Source of the DNA: Gracilaria domingensis
Lineage: Eukaryota; Rhodophyta; Florideophyceae; Gracilariales; Gracilariaceae
NCBI GenBank assembly: GCA_022539475.1
Contig: VCMS01000286.1
Location: 23,086 to 87,085, forward strand
DNA length: 64,000 nucleotides
Reading direction: 5' to 3'
Shown here: positions 32,359 to 41,705 of the stretch, in pieces
Layout of the letters: each line of letters begins with the position of its first letter
How positions within the stretch are numbered: position 1 is the first letter of the stretch
Position numbers and translations under genes: made by a program
Notes under the pieces: generated by a model
What the model was told of the DNA's origin: nothing
What the model saw: the letters and a program-made list of their open reading frames with translations, nothing else
Databases searched by the model: none

Positions 32359-33312
32359 TCAAAAGGCAGACGAACGGGTGCTCTTCATGACGGAGTTCAT
32401 AATGGCCGAAAACTGGTCGGGCTGCTCCAGCATGGGACAGTGATCACACTGCTCCAACACATCCATCTTGACGCAAAATCCCATACGCTTCATGCGATCG
32501 TACAGTGCAAACACATCATGCACGCGGATAGAAGAGTCGTGACTGCCGCACACAATGCGCACCGGTGTGTCAAACACGGTGAGAAACTCGACGATGGGGC
32601 GCGCACACTCGGCGCGTCGAAGGCCGCGAAATCGAATGATGGGCCGAATGGCGGTCTCACCGCTGGGCGGCGTCTGCACGGCCAGATGATACGTATACTC
32701 GCGGAGTCGATCGCGCACATACGTGTGGTGGCGTGGATACTTGAGCGCAAAGAGCAGAAAACCTAGCAGGCCGCCGCGTCGTACAATGCTCTGCGGCGGC
32801 AGCCAGAAGTAGAGCGCGCGGCGTAGCGGTACGGGATGCAGCGCGGCGGCCGGCGACAACAGCACGAGGTGGTCGACGCGCTTGGGGTTCAGTTTGGTGT
32901 ACTCTTGGTACTTGACAGGTAGGCGCCCAGACTGTGTCCCACCAGCGTGAAGGAGCTGAGTTGCAGCGCGTCCAGCACCGCCGACAGCGACTGCAGAAAC
33001 CACTGTATGGCATCCAGCGCCGAGCGCCCGCGGAACGACGGACGCGCGCTGCGGCCCCAGCCAAGCAGGTCGACGGCCCACACGGAGTAGCCCGCGGCGA
33101 CGAGGTGGTCAAAGCTGCGGTACCAGAAGGCGGCCGACATGGAGTGGCCGTGCAACAGCACGGCGCGGTGGCTGCGGCTGCGTCTGCGGCTGGGGCTGGG
33201 GCTGCGGCGCGGCGTCGGCGGAGGCGGCGGCGTGAATGACTTGGGTGGCGTGTCTTCGACGGTCGCGCACGTAGAGGTGGCGCAGCGGGACGCGTGCGAT
33301 GGACAGCAGCTG
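32359..33312 (-). pseudogene. Alpha/beta hydrolase pseudogene, unit 2
   Basis: It has the same truncation and the same frameshift as the unit 1 copy, so both descend from one already broken ancestor. At 32734 it has T, as in the intact gene, where unit 1 has C (an Arg/Trp-type change read on the opposite strand). It matches the functional gene up to about 32824, then diverges. Confidence 0.9.
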
Positions 33313-34721
33313 TGCTCAGATCAGATCTACCCCCGGTAATCTTCGTCAAGGATGTATCATGGTAGTAAGTAGCCCTCCCCTTATGCCCTGAACCAAGGTC
33401 TTCTCGTTCAAAGTTCCGAAGTTGGAAACGACTGTTGCACATGCTCACGCCCCCGAGAATCTTGGCGAATGGCTGCCTCGGCAATCAATGCCAAACCGCG
33501 ACACACGTCGGACAACCACAACTCTGATTATGATACAGGTAAGGTTACCTGCAACGCTAACCCGTTCGTTCTCTTTTGATTAAAAATCGAAAACTCTCTG
33601 CCGAGGCCCAGAGTTATTGCTCCATTCTTTCAAATAATGTTCAGGCCTCCCTTGTGATTACGCGTATCATACATCGGCCCAATTACATATCTCGCTCGAT
33701 CTTGCAGTGGCACTTCTTCGTAAGCGTTCGATAGCCGAAGCCTCAAACTGAATCGTTCTGCGCGATCTCGCTGCTCGGGCTTGGCGTTCAGCGCATCTTC
33801 TATTGCAGCACTTTTTCATCGCTGGGTCACTGTACCTTCATGATGAAGGTAAGGTAGTCACGTACGTCACCATGCACATTTGCTCGGTTGCTCTTCACCG
33901 AATATGTATATCTGCCCGCACACACATATAGCCACGCACCTAGTGAGCTGATCCATTCGGGGTAGCCAGAGCGATCATCGATGTTGTCCGCGGGGCAGCC
34001 TGTAGTTCCAGTAGCGCGACGAGGATGGCTTAATCTCATTTTTGGGACTGACAGTAAATAGCATACGCTCCAGGACATGGGTCCTGGTCAGATTTCAGGT
34101 TTCAGATCAGGTCTCTGCCTGTCCGTATTGAAATTGACACAATAGTCCCTACCGGAATCCATCTCCTGAATCGAAGAGGGCGTACTGAGCAGAATCCTGT
34201 TCTGAACCCTAGGTTCCGAACAGGATTCTGCTCAGTAGGCCTGGAGCGGATAATAAAGATGCTTAAAGCCAAACGTGCTTTTCAACTGTTCAGCTCGTTT
34301 CGAACCCGTTGTACTAAGATTTAGAATCGCCCATGAAACCATGCCACATGCGTGCCAAGAACGCTGCCATGTTGCGGTCGGAACGCAAGGCTGCCTTCGA
34401 TAACGTCATCACTTCGAGAGTGTCGTGTCTGCAACGTGAAAGAATAAATCGCACGCTCGTGAATGGATTCGGACACCGCGATAGTTTGCACCACAAAATC
34501 GTCTTCTGAATGTGAACGTTCAACAATGGGCGCAGAACTCCCGTTGTAGAACGTTTCCCCGATCTCTAACAAAATGCGACTTGATTTCACAGTACTTTCC
34601 CGGATTGAAAACAGTTCGGATTAAACATAGTCCGCACCAAAGAAGAAGAAGAGAAAACAGTTCGAAATGTTCCGTAGCACTCCGAAATTAGACTGTCACA
34701 CCCATAAGAGAGAGAAAGAAA
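33313..34721. repeat. Inter-unit spacer, end of unit 2
   Basis: Second copy of the spacer, differing from the first at 34539 (T instead of C). It includes the hairpin at 34183-34237. No gene recognised. Confidence 0.7.
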
Positions 34722-35299
34722 ACAGTTCGCGGTAACATGTAACGGCGTCCTAGCTCAATGTCAGCCCCTTAGCACAGCACTGCTTTCTCGTGTCAGCGAG
34801 ACTTGGCCTGTGCTACTTTAGATCCAAGCTTGAGTCTCCTCATTGTGAAATTCATTTTTCTGCTGCCAGGAGGAACAGTGATTATCAATGGTATCTTAGA
34901 AAAAGTTGCATTCCTTTCGGAACTTGTGGTATGGATCGCATCCAATTCGGTACTGTTGAACACAATTCTGTACTCTTGAACACGTCCGAATGCTATCATA
35001 ACCCATTCGAGCATTGTGATGAATGGAATTTGTTTGTGGCGCATGTTTGGGAGAGTCACGGAGAGGAGTGAAGATGAGTGTCTTGGCCACGAACAGGAAA
35101 CTGTATACCACAGGATCCATACCTCATTTTCCCATGTGTATCTCCCGACAGTGAAAATAAGCTCCATTATGATGTTCAGATGTTGTCGGGAGTGGAGGAG
35201 AGGGAAGGTTTGGTAGACTGTTGTGTTAACAATTCAATGGAGTACGAGTTTTGTTGTTCTGAGAGATGAATGTGGTGCATTCAGCTGATATCTTGGTAG

Positions 35300-35307
35300 T
35301 ATAAATA
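35300..35307 (+). promoter_or_regulatory. TATA box of the zinc-finger gene, copy 3
   Basis: TATAAATA 323 bp before the ATG at 35623, unchanged from the other units. Confidence 0.55.
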
Positions 35308-35622
35308 CGAGGGTTCTTCTCTTCGTATTTCTAGAGACTTGCTCACCATCAACACATTCACACATCTCTATCTTTGCGTGGTTAAGTTCAGGAATCAATT
35401 ACATCGTTATTCTGTTGGGAGAGCAAAGATATCATCAACTTCAGCCGCATTTATTGACATCTTCTTCGTACCGAACACGCTTGGAACGTTTACACCGTCT
35501 TTGTGGTTCACAGTTTTCTGGTTCTCTTCCGCCTCGTGTGACTGCCGCTCTGCTTTCACAAACTATAGACTATCTTGTGTCTGATTTTGACTTGACTGTT
35601 CACATTTGGCGACACAAGCATA

Positions 35623-36792
35623 ATGTTCGCTTCAAATGGAGGAAATGAGAAGTTTGTAGTGAGTACGGCCGGATTTCCTGGTGTGTACCCCGCTGCCGGT
35701 GTGACCTGTCGGTCTCCGACAAGCGTAAAGGCAGCGGGTGAGGGCTCGGATCCCATCACTGCAGGATTGCCGGATGTGGGTAATGGCTTCGCTGAGGTAG
35801 CGGAAGTGGAGAGGGCGTATGCAGGGGGCCTGCATACAGGGGAGGCTCTCGGAAATGGTGAAGCTGGTGATGGTGCGAACGGGGACGGGGCGAAAGGGAT
35901 GACATTTGATCCCTACAACCTACCCGAAGAAGATGATTTAGATCTTCGGTTCCAGTGGGTTTCGAAGGAGGACCGGATCCGGGTGTGTCGGCCTCAACCC
36001 ATGGCCAGCCTGTTTCGGGAGCTGCTGCGAAACTTCCCAGATAATGGCGATGTGGGAGCAGGCTATTCAGCTCCTGAACAGCATGAGAGCGGCGACGAGA
36101 AAGCACCCTTCAATGTATCGAGGGAGGAGCGCATGGACCAATTCTTTGAGGGAATCTCCTACGAAGATAAGGTGAGGGTTTCTCGCCCGCAACCAATGGA
36201 AAGCCTTTTCAAGGAACTTCTTGGAAAGGCTCTGATTTACCACGGGCCTATCGGGTGTGAAGGAGCGCCCAGGAATGATGCTCCCATGCCAGGGAGTGGG
36301 AACTCTGGTGCGGCGGCAAACAGTGGGCCTGGGGAGACTCCCACTGGAATGGGATGCGTAGAAGCTCCAAGTGAGCATGGGGCTTCGGTGGCTGAAGAGG
36401 AGGATGTGAGAATAGGAAGTGCGGCGCCCGTGTCAGGGACGGAACCTCAAGAAAGTCCGGTAAGTACCCTGGAGACACCGACGCGTTTGAAGCGGCGGAG
36501 GTGTTCTCAGAGGATGGACGAGGAGGCCGCGGAGGAGGAGCAGGCGGAGCGTCCGCGGAAAAGGCGGAGGAGGCGGGTGGAGGACATGAACCCTGCCGAC
36601 GTGCATGTGTGCGAATATGAAGGTTGTGGCAGAAGGTTTGCGATAGCTTACAACCTTGAGATTCATCGGCGAGGGCACCGAAATGAATACCCATTCAGGT
36701 GCGGTGAGCCGAACTGCGGCAAGTCTTTCATGTGGCGGTCGGGGATGGATCGCCACCTGCCTGTGCACAGCCGTCGGAGGGGAAGGTCATAA
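35623..36792 (+). CDS. Two-finger C2H2 zinc-finger protein, copy 3
   Basis: 389 aa, intact, the same protein as copies 1 and 2. This copy belongs to the unit that carries the functional hydrolase, so it is probably closest to the ancestral arrangement. Confidence 0.85.
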   Translation: MFASNGGNEKFVVSTAGFPGVYPAAGVTCRSPTSVKAAGEGSDPITAGLPDVGNGFAEVAEVERAYAGGLHTGEALGNGEAGDGANGDGAKGMTFDPYNLPEEDDLDLRFQWVSKEDRIRVCRPQPMASLFRELLRNFPDNGDVGAGYSAPEQHESGDEKAPFNVSREERMDQFFEGISYEDKVRVSRPQPMESLFKELLGKALIYHGPIGCEGAPRNDAPMPGSGNSGAAANSGPGETPTGMGCVEAPSEHGASVAEEEDVRIGSAAPVSGTEPQESPVSTLETPTRLKRRRCSQRMDEEAAEEEQAERPRKRRRRRVEDMNPADVHVCEYEGCGRRFAIAYNLEIHRRGHRNEYPFRCGEPNCGKSFMWRSGMDRHLPVHSRRRGRS

Positions 36793-37902
36793 GGCTGGTT
36801 CTTTGTTCGTTTGTTTGTAACGGTAGAGGGAAGTGATGTGAAGCGAGAAAATGAATGTGATTAACTTTATAACGTAAGCTTTTCAATATACTTTGTTAGT
36901 AGTGTACCGTTGATATCACGTATGCGAAACCGGCATCAAAGAAAGCAACTTGCACTTAGATATAGCTTTCGTTGTTTGTCAGCAAATTGTGAAACTGGTT
37001 TGCGTTTCGAGGGCGATTGTAAAGAAATGATGGCAATGAGCGCCGAAAGCAGTTGAGCCCTGTAATAGTTCATACTAGGAAGTAGGGAGGCAACGCGAGA
37101 GTTTGCATGAATATATCAGTTGTTGATTACATAGGCCAAGTGAATGTGTCTCTTCTCCAAGAAGACAAAGTGATGCTATCGTGGAGCGCAACAAACAAAC
37201 GAACAAACAAACAAACAAACAATTGTTCTTCAACTGCAATCTGCTTTGCAATCAATAGACTATTAGCAATTCCGATATCTAGTGCTTCATTTTCAGCACT
37301 CGTTGTTTCTTTTGCACGCTCTTTATAAAAACACTGTGTTACATTCCTGGCACTCTACACAATACGGCTTTCTTTTCTTACCATCTGATCCATGTTCTCC
37401 TTCTCTAAGGGTTCTTTTATATCTGTTCACTAGTTCATATTGTATTTCGTATTTTTGAAGGCTCTCAGGAAGGAACAGAAGTATCAAAGAGGAAGGAGAA
37501 AGGGTTTTGAGCATATTTCAGCAGCATATACAGGCCACAGACGTCTACATGTACTGCGAGTTTGGTACTATAATTGATATGTTACTGATAAAAGCCAAAG
37601 CTTTTTGCATTCTTGTTCATGGTGACTTAGCTTTTGCAATCGCTATTGCAATGGTTATACATATTTCAATTGCGATTTCGCTGTTACGTGGTCTTTGAAA
37701 TCGAGATTGCAATCTGCTACCCTTGGTAATGCCTCACAATCTCTAGTTTTGGGAAGCGATTGCAATCGTGACTCTTGGTATTAGAATCAATTGATTAGGC
37801 CCTTAGTCATGTCTTAGGACTCAAACAGTTTGAGCTGCCGTGAGCAGAGGAGAGCTTCTAGCTCGGGGATCTATCAGGAGAGAATACATCCGCAAAGTGC
37901 CA

Positions 37903-39285
37903 TTATAAAAAGTTTGATGTATCAGGCACGACATGCTCTGTCCATTCTTCTTGGTTATCTTCCTCACGCAAAATTCGAACATTACCGGCCTCTGTTCTGG
38001 CAAGCTTGTATATCTTAGCTTGGTAGAGATCCAAGACGAGTCCCTTCGTCTTCAGCACATAGTATCCGTGTTTCCCGGCCTCCCTGACAGGAACTTTTTT
38101 ACCAATCCTTAGCCATCCATCGCGTCTCACTCTGACACAGCTATTTGAGTCTTTCGCGACAAGACCAGAGGGCAGGTTTGGGTGACAAGCTATTGCTTGC
38201 AATTCTCTCACCATACTCGGAGCGAAGAGTTTGGCGGCTAAGTCATTCTGAATGTGTAACTTGCCTTTGAAAGCAGATCTCATGTTTCGACGGGAAAAAA
38301 ACTTTCTGCTGAAGTATAGTATTACGCCAAGTAGGACAGATCCAGTCCCAATGCATTCGTTAATGATACTAGCCCAGTTGCTATCCTCACTACCCAACCA
38401 CTGCAGAAAGCCGAGAAGCATCCAAAACATCGCTCCCAGCAAAACAATAGAAAGCAGAAGAGCTGGTGAACTAATGTTCAAAGTGTTCCCGTGCCATTGG
38501 TAACTGATGCGCTCCAGAATTTTGTCAAGCTGTTCCGGTTTATACGCGGTCGGAATGCCATGCAGTGTTCCGTTTGAGATCTCTTGGTTCTCAACGAGAC
38601 GATGCTCTGGAGAAGAGATGACAACATGCATACAGGTTTGGTCCACTGGCACTTGTCGAGGATCGACGACCATGCAGTCCTTTTTGAGTACAGGACCTGA
38701 TTCACAAATTTGCTTGTGATTGCTGTTTCCACCGACCATGGCGACCCTACGAGCAATGAAACGACACAGTTTCATCGGCTGCAGATTTCTAAATGCCAGA
38801 TGCGTGGCATTGACATACTTTTTTCGACCTATGTTAACCACATTTCTGCCATATGGGATCTCCACAACGCTCGTGCCACCCATGCCTAGGGTGTCAAGCG
38901 AAGTGGCACGACCAATCACTTCTGAAAAAGGCGGTAGAAGGATGTACGTCTCACCCCCAAAGCCGTAGTAAGTGACTTTGCCACCCCATGGAAGTTCGCA
39001 GAGATGTGTGTCAAGAGCAGATATTGAAGAATTAGCGGATCCCATGCCATGCATCTGTCCATCCGAGTGTAATTTCTCTGCAAATCCGACTAGAACGACG
39101 CAGTACGGGCTTGAAAGAGAATAAGAAGACTCTCGAGTATCATCAGTGGTGGGAAAAGTGTCGGACGGTGTTCGTGATGGCCGTAGTGCTTCAGAGTAGA
39201 TTAAAGAGTCAGAATTTAGGTGCTCGTCAGAGGCGTGGATGTGAATGGCGGCTTGTGGGATATCTAGGACAATTGCTTTGCTCAT
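37903..39285 (-). CDS. Orphan two-helix membrane protein, copy 3
   Basis: 460 aa from an ATG at 39285, intact. It lies 442 bp downstream of the stop codon of the functional hydrolase on the same strand. That gap contains the TTGCGAATCGCAA palindrome (39494-39506) and a purine-rich tract, so it likely has its own promoter. Confidence 0.75.
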   Translation of the reverse strand: MSKAIVLDIPQAAIHIHASDEHLNSDSLIYSEALRPSRTPSDTFPTTDDTRESSYSLSSPYCVVLVGFAEKLHSDGQMHGMGSANSSISALDTHLCELPWGGKVTYYGFGGETYILLPPFSEVIGRATSLDTLGMGGTSVVEIPYGRNVVNIGRKKYVNATHLAFRNLQPMKLCRFIARRVAMVGGNSNHKQICESGPVLKKDCMVVDPRQVPVDQTCMHVVISSPEHRLVENQEISNGTLHGIPTAYKPEQLDKILERISYQWHGNTLNISSPALLLSIVLLGAMFWMLLGFLQWLGSEDSNWASIINECIGTGSVLLGVILYFSRKFFSRRNMRSAFKGKLHIQNDLAAKLFAPSMVRELQAIACHPNLPSGLVAKDSNSCVRVRRDGWLRIGKKVPVREAGKHGYYVLKTKGLVLDLYQAKIYKLARTEAGNVRILREEDNQEEWTEHVVPDTSNFL

Positions 39286-39727
39286 AGTGATATCTATGGC
39301 CAAGCAAAGGCGAGAGCTTAAGATCTGTGTTAGAGAGGATTGCGATATTATTGAACAGCTTGGAAAATGCGTGGTCGTTAGCAAAGTGCGACAAGGGGGA
39401 GTAATGGTGTTGTGTGAATTCGATATTTGAATGTACAGCTGGTCAAGCTGAAATCAAACAATGCCAATCATGCACATCATGATGCTGATGCGATTGCGAA
39501 TCGCAATTTGCGATGATGATAGGCCTTGTAAGGTCCTGCTTGGATTGCATTTATATACAACTTTTAGAAAGAGCAGAAGAGGTATCAAGCATTGCGCTGG
39601 TGCCGCCGCCACTCAAGAAAAAACAACGGAGAGAGAAAGAAAGAAAAAACTGGTAAAGGATGTACACTTCTATCTACGGATACGGTACATTTGGTATTAC
39701 GATACAAGCAGCCAAGCCGACCGGCGC

Positions 39728-40954
39728 TCAAAAGGCAGACGAACGGGTGCTCTTCATGACGGAGTTCATAATGGCCGAAAACTGGTCGGGCTGCTCCAGC
39801 ATGGGACAGTGATCACACTGCTCCAACACATCCATCTTGACGCAAAATCCCATACGCTTCATGCGATCGTACAGTGCAAACACATCATGCACGCGGATAG
39901 AAGAGTCGTGACTGCCGCACACAATGCGCACCGGTGTGTCAAACACGGTGAGAAACTCGACGATGGGGCGCGCACACTCGGCGCGTCGAAGGCCGCGAAA
40001 TCGAATGATGGGCCGAATGGCGGTCTCACCGCTGGGCGGCGTCTGCACGGCCAGATGATACGTATACTCGCGGAGTCGATCGCGCACATACGTGTGGTGG
40101 CGTGGATACTTGAGCGCAAAGAGCAGAAAACCTAGCAGGCCGCCGCGTCGTACAATGCTCTGCGGCGGCAGCCAGAAGTAGAGCGCGCGGCGCAGCGGTA
40201 CGGGACGCAGCGCGGCGGCCGGCGACAGCAGCACGAGGTGGTCGACGCGCTTGGGGTTCTGCTTGGTGTACTCGACGGACAGGTAGGCGCCCAGACTGTG
40301 TCCCACCAGCGTGAAGGAGCTGAGTTGCAGCGCGTCCAGCACCGCCGACAGCGACTGCAGAAACCACTGTATGGCATCCAGCGCCGAGCGCCCGCGGAAC
40401 GACGGACGCGCGCTGCGGCCCCAGCCAAGCAGGTCGACGGCCCACACGGAGTAGCCCGCGGCGACGAGGTGGTCAAAGTTGCGGTACCAGAAGGCGGCCG
40501 ACATGGAGTGGCCGTGCAGCAGCACGGCGTGGCGCGGCGGCTTCGCCTGCGGCTGGGGCTGGGGCTGCGGCGCGGCGTCGGTGGAGGCGGCGGCGGCGGC
40601 GGCGGCGGCGGCGTGAATGACGTGGATGGCGTGGCCGCGACGGTCGCGCACGTAGAGGTGGCGCAGCGGGGCGCGCACGGTGGACAGCAGCTGGCGCTCC
40701 GCGTGGCGCAGGTGGTGCGGCGCGACGGGGCGCACCAGCCGCAGCAGCACGCGCTGCGCCTCCAGGAAGAGCGTGGCGTGCGACGCCACGCGCAGCAGGA
40801 ACAGCGACAGCCGCACGGCGGCGCGCAGCAGCATGGGGGCGACGGCGGCGGCGACGGCGGCGATGGCGGCGGCGGCGGCGGCGATGGGCGCCCGCAGCGC
40901 GTGCGGCGGCACGGCGCGCTCGCGGCCGCTGCGCATTGTCAGGCGGCCGTGCAT
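39728..40954 (-). CDS. Alpha/beta-hydrolase fold protein (intact copy)
   Basis: 408 aa from the ATG at 40954 (MHGRLTMRSG); another ATG at 40936 is possible. The frame is open further 5', but only non-ATG codons lie there. The N-terminus is Ala/Arg-rich with a hydrophobic stretch (about 25-60) that could be an organelle-targeting or membrane segment. A spacer of Ala and Pro-Gln repeats follows. The hydrolase fold has an oxyanion-hole motif LLHGHS, a nucleophile elbow GHSLGAY (Ser near 219), an acid in GSHDSS (near 348) and a base in CDHCPMLEQPDQF (His near 381). These fit the ABHD/epoxide-hydrolase-like serine hydrolases, similar in layout to ABHD4/5-type lipases; the substrate is unknown. It is divergent from the SPOC gene across a GC-rich promoter. 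Confidence 0.85.
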   Translation of the reverse strand: MHGRLTMRSGRERAVPPHALRAPIAAAAAAIAAVAAAVAPMLLRAAVRLSLFLLRVASHATLFLEAQRVLLRLVRPVAPHHLRHAERQLLSTVRAPLRHLYVRDRRGHAIHVIHAAAAAAAAASTDAAPQPQPQPQAKPPRHAVLLHGHSMSAAFWYRNFDHLVAAGYSVWAVDLLGWGRSARPSFRGRSALDAIQWFLQSLSAVLDALQLSSFTLVGHSLGAYLSVEYTKQNPKRVDHLVLLSPAAALRPVPLRRALYFWLPPQSIVRRGGLLGFLLFALKYPRHHTYVRDRLREYTYHLAVQTPPSGETAIRPIIRFRGLRRAECARPIVEFLTVFDTPVRIVCGSHDSSIRVHDVFALYDRMKRMGFCVKMDVLEQCDHCPMLEQPDQFSAIMNSVMKSTRSSAF

Positions 40955-41705
40955 CCCGCGCGCACGCGCGTCAACCGCCCGGAAAGCGCCAAAGATTCGG
41001 CCACCGAATCGTTCGCGCGCGCGCGCGCGCGCGCGCGCCGCGCGTGCCGCGCCGCCGCGCCACGCAGCGGCCGTGGCCGACGCGACCACGTGGCGCGCGA
41101 AGCGCGTGGAAAGGGCGCGCGCGCGGGATACAGTGTAATGCGCGCGCGGACCCGCGGCGCGCGGCGCGCGGCTGCGCGCGCGCGGCGGCGGCGCGGCGCG
41201 CTGCGGGCGGCGCGGCGGCGCAACGGCGCCGACGGCGGCGGCGGCGCGCCGCTACTGCTGTGGAGTGCGCGCGTGCGCTGTTTTGTGCCTGCCCGCCGCC
41301 GCCGCGCACGCCCGTCGCGCGCTCTCTCGCCGTCCGCCGCTGCGCCCCACTGCTCGCCTTCCAGCCCCCCCCCCCGCCCCGCCTCCGCGCGCGCGCCGCC
41401 TTCTTCCACGGTCGTCGCCCGCCTCCGCTTCAACCTCCCCCCCCCCCCCCCCCCCCGTCGCGTCCGTTTGCCGCCACCGTTTCGCGCGCCTTTTTTTCGC
41501 GCGCTAAAGTAGTGGCGCGCCGCCGCCGCGCTCGTCGTTCACCCCACCCCACCCCCTTCACCCCCCTTCACCCCCCTTCACCCCCCCTCACCCCCCTTCA
41601 CCCCCCTTCACCCTCTTCTCGCCTTCTTCGCGCGCGTGTCCACGCCGCCGCCGCCAGTGCCACCGCCCCCCCCCCCCACACCCGCACGCACTTCCGCCCG
41701 TCGCC
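40955..41705. promoter_or_regulatory. GC-extreme bidirectional promoter region
   Basis: It lies between the two divergent start codons. Features: a CG dinucleotide run at about 41,014-41,037 (potential Z-DNA); C homopolymers at 41,365-41,375 (11 C), 41,437-41,456 (20 C) and 41,666-41,677 (12 C); and six tandem copies of CCCCCCTTCA at about 41,551-41,610. The opposite strand is G-rich and could form quadruplexes. Long open frames here in every reading direction are a composition effect. No TATA box seen. Confidence 0.7.

Larger units (their letters stand above)
19984..40691. repeat. Direct tandem array, 7,369-bp unit, 2.8 copies
   Basis: Corresponding positions repeat at an exact offset of 7,369 bp: unit 1 at 19,984-27,352, unit 2 at 27,353-34,721, unit 3 at 34,722-40,691 (incomplete). 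Each unit holds a zinc-finger gene (+), a membrane-protein gene (-) and a hydrolase locus (-). I found three single-base differences between units 1 and 2 (20014 G/A, 25365 C/T, 27170 C/T); at 20014 and 25365 unit 3 agrees with unit 2. Unit 3 matches the others up to about 40,190, then diverges within the hydrolase gene and stops matching at about 40,691, where the intact gene's 5' end begins. Confidence 0.95.

Noticed and set aside
40238-41512. 424-codon plus-strand frame across the hydrolase gene and promoter
   Set aside because: Composition-driven shadow in extreme GC DNA; Gly/Arg/Ala runs only, antisense to a conserved hydrolase.
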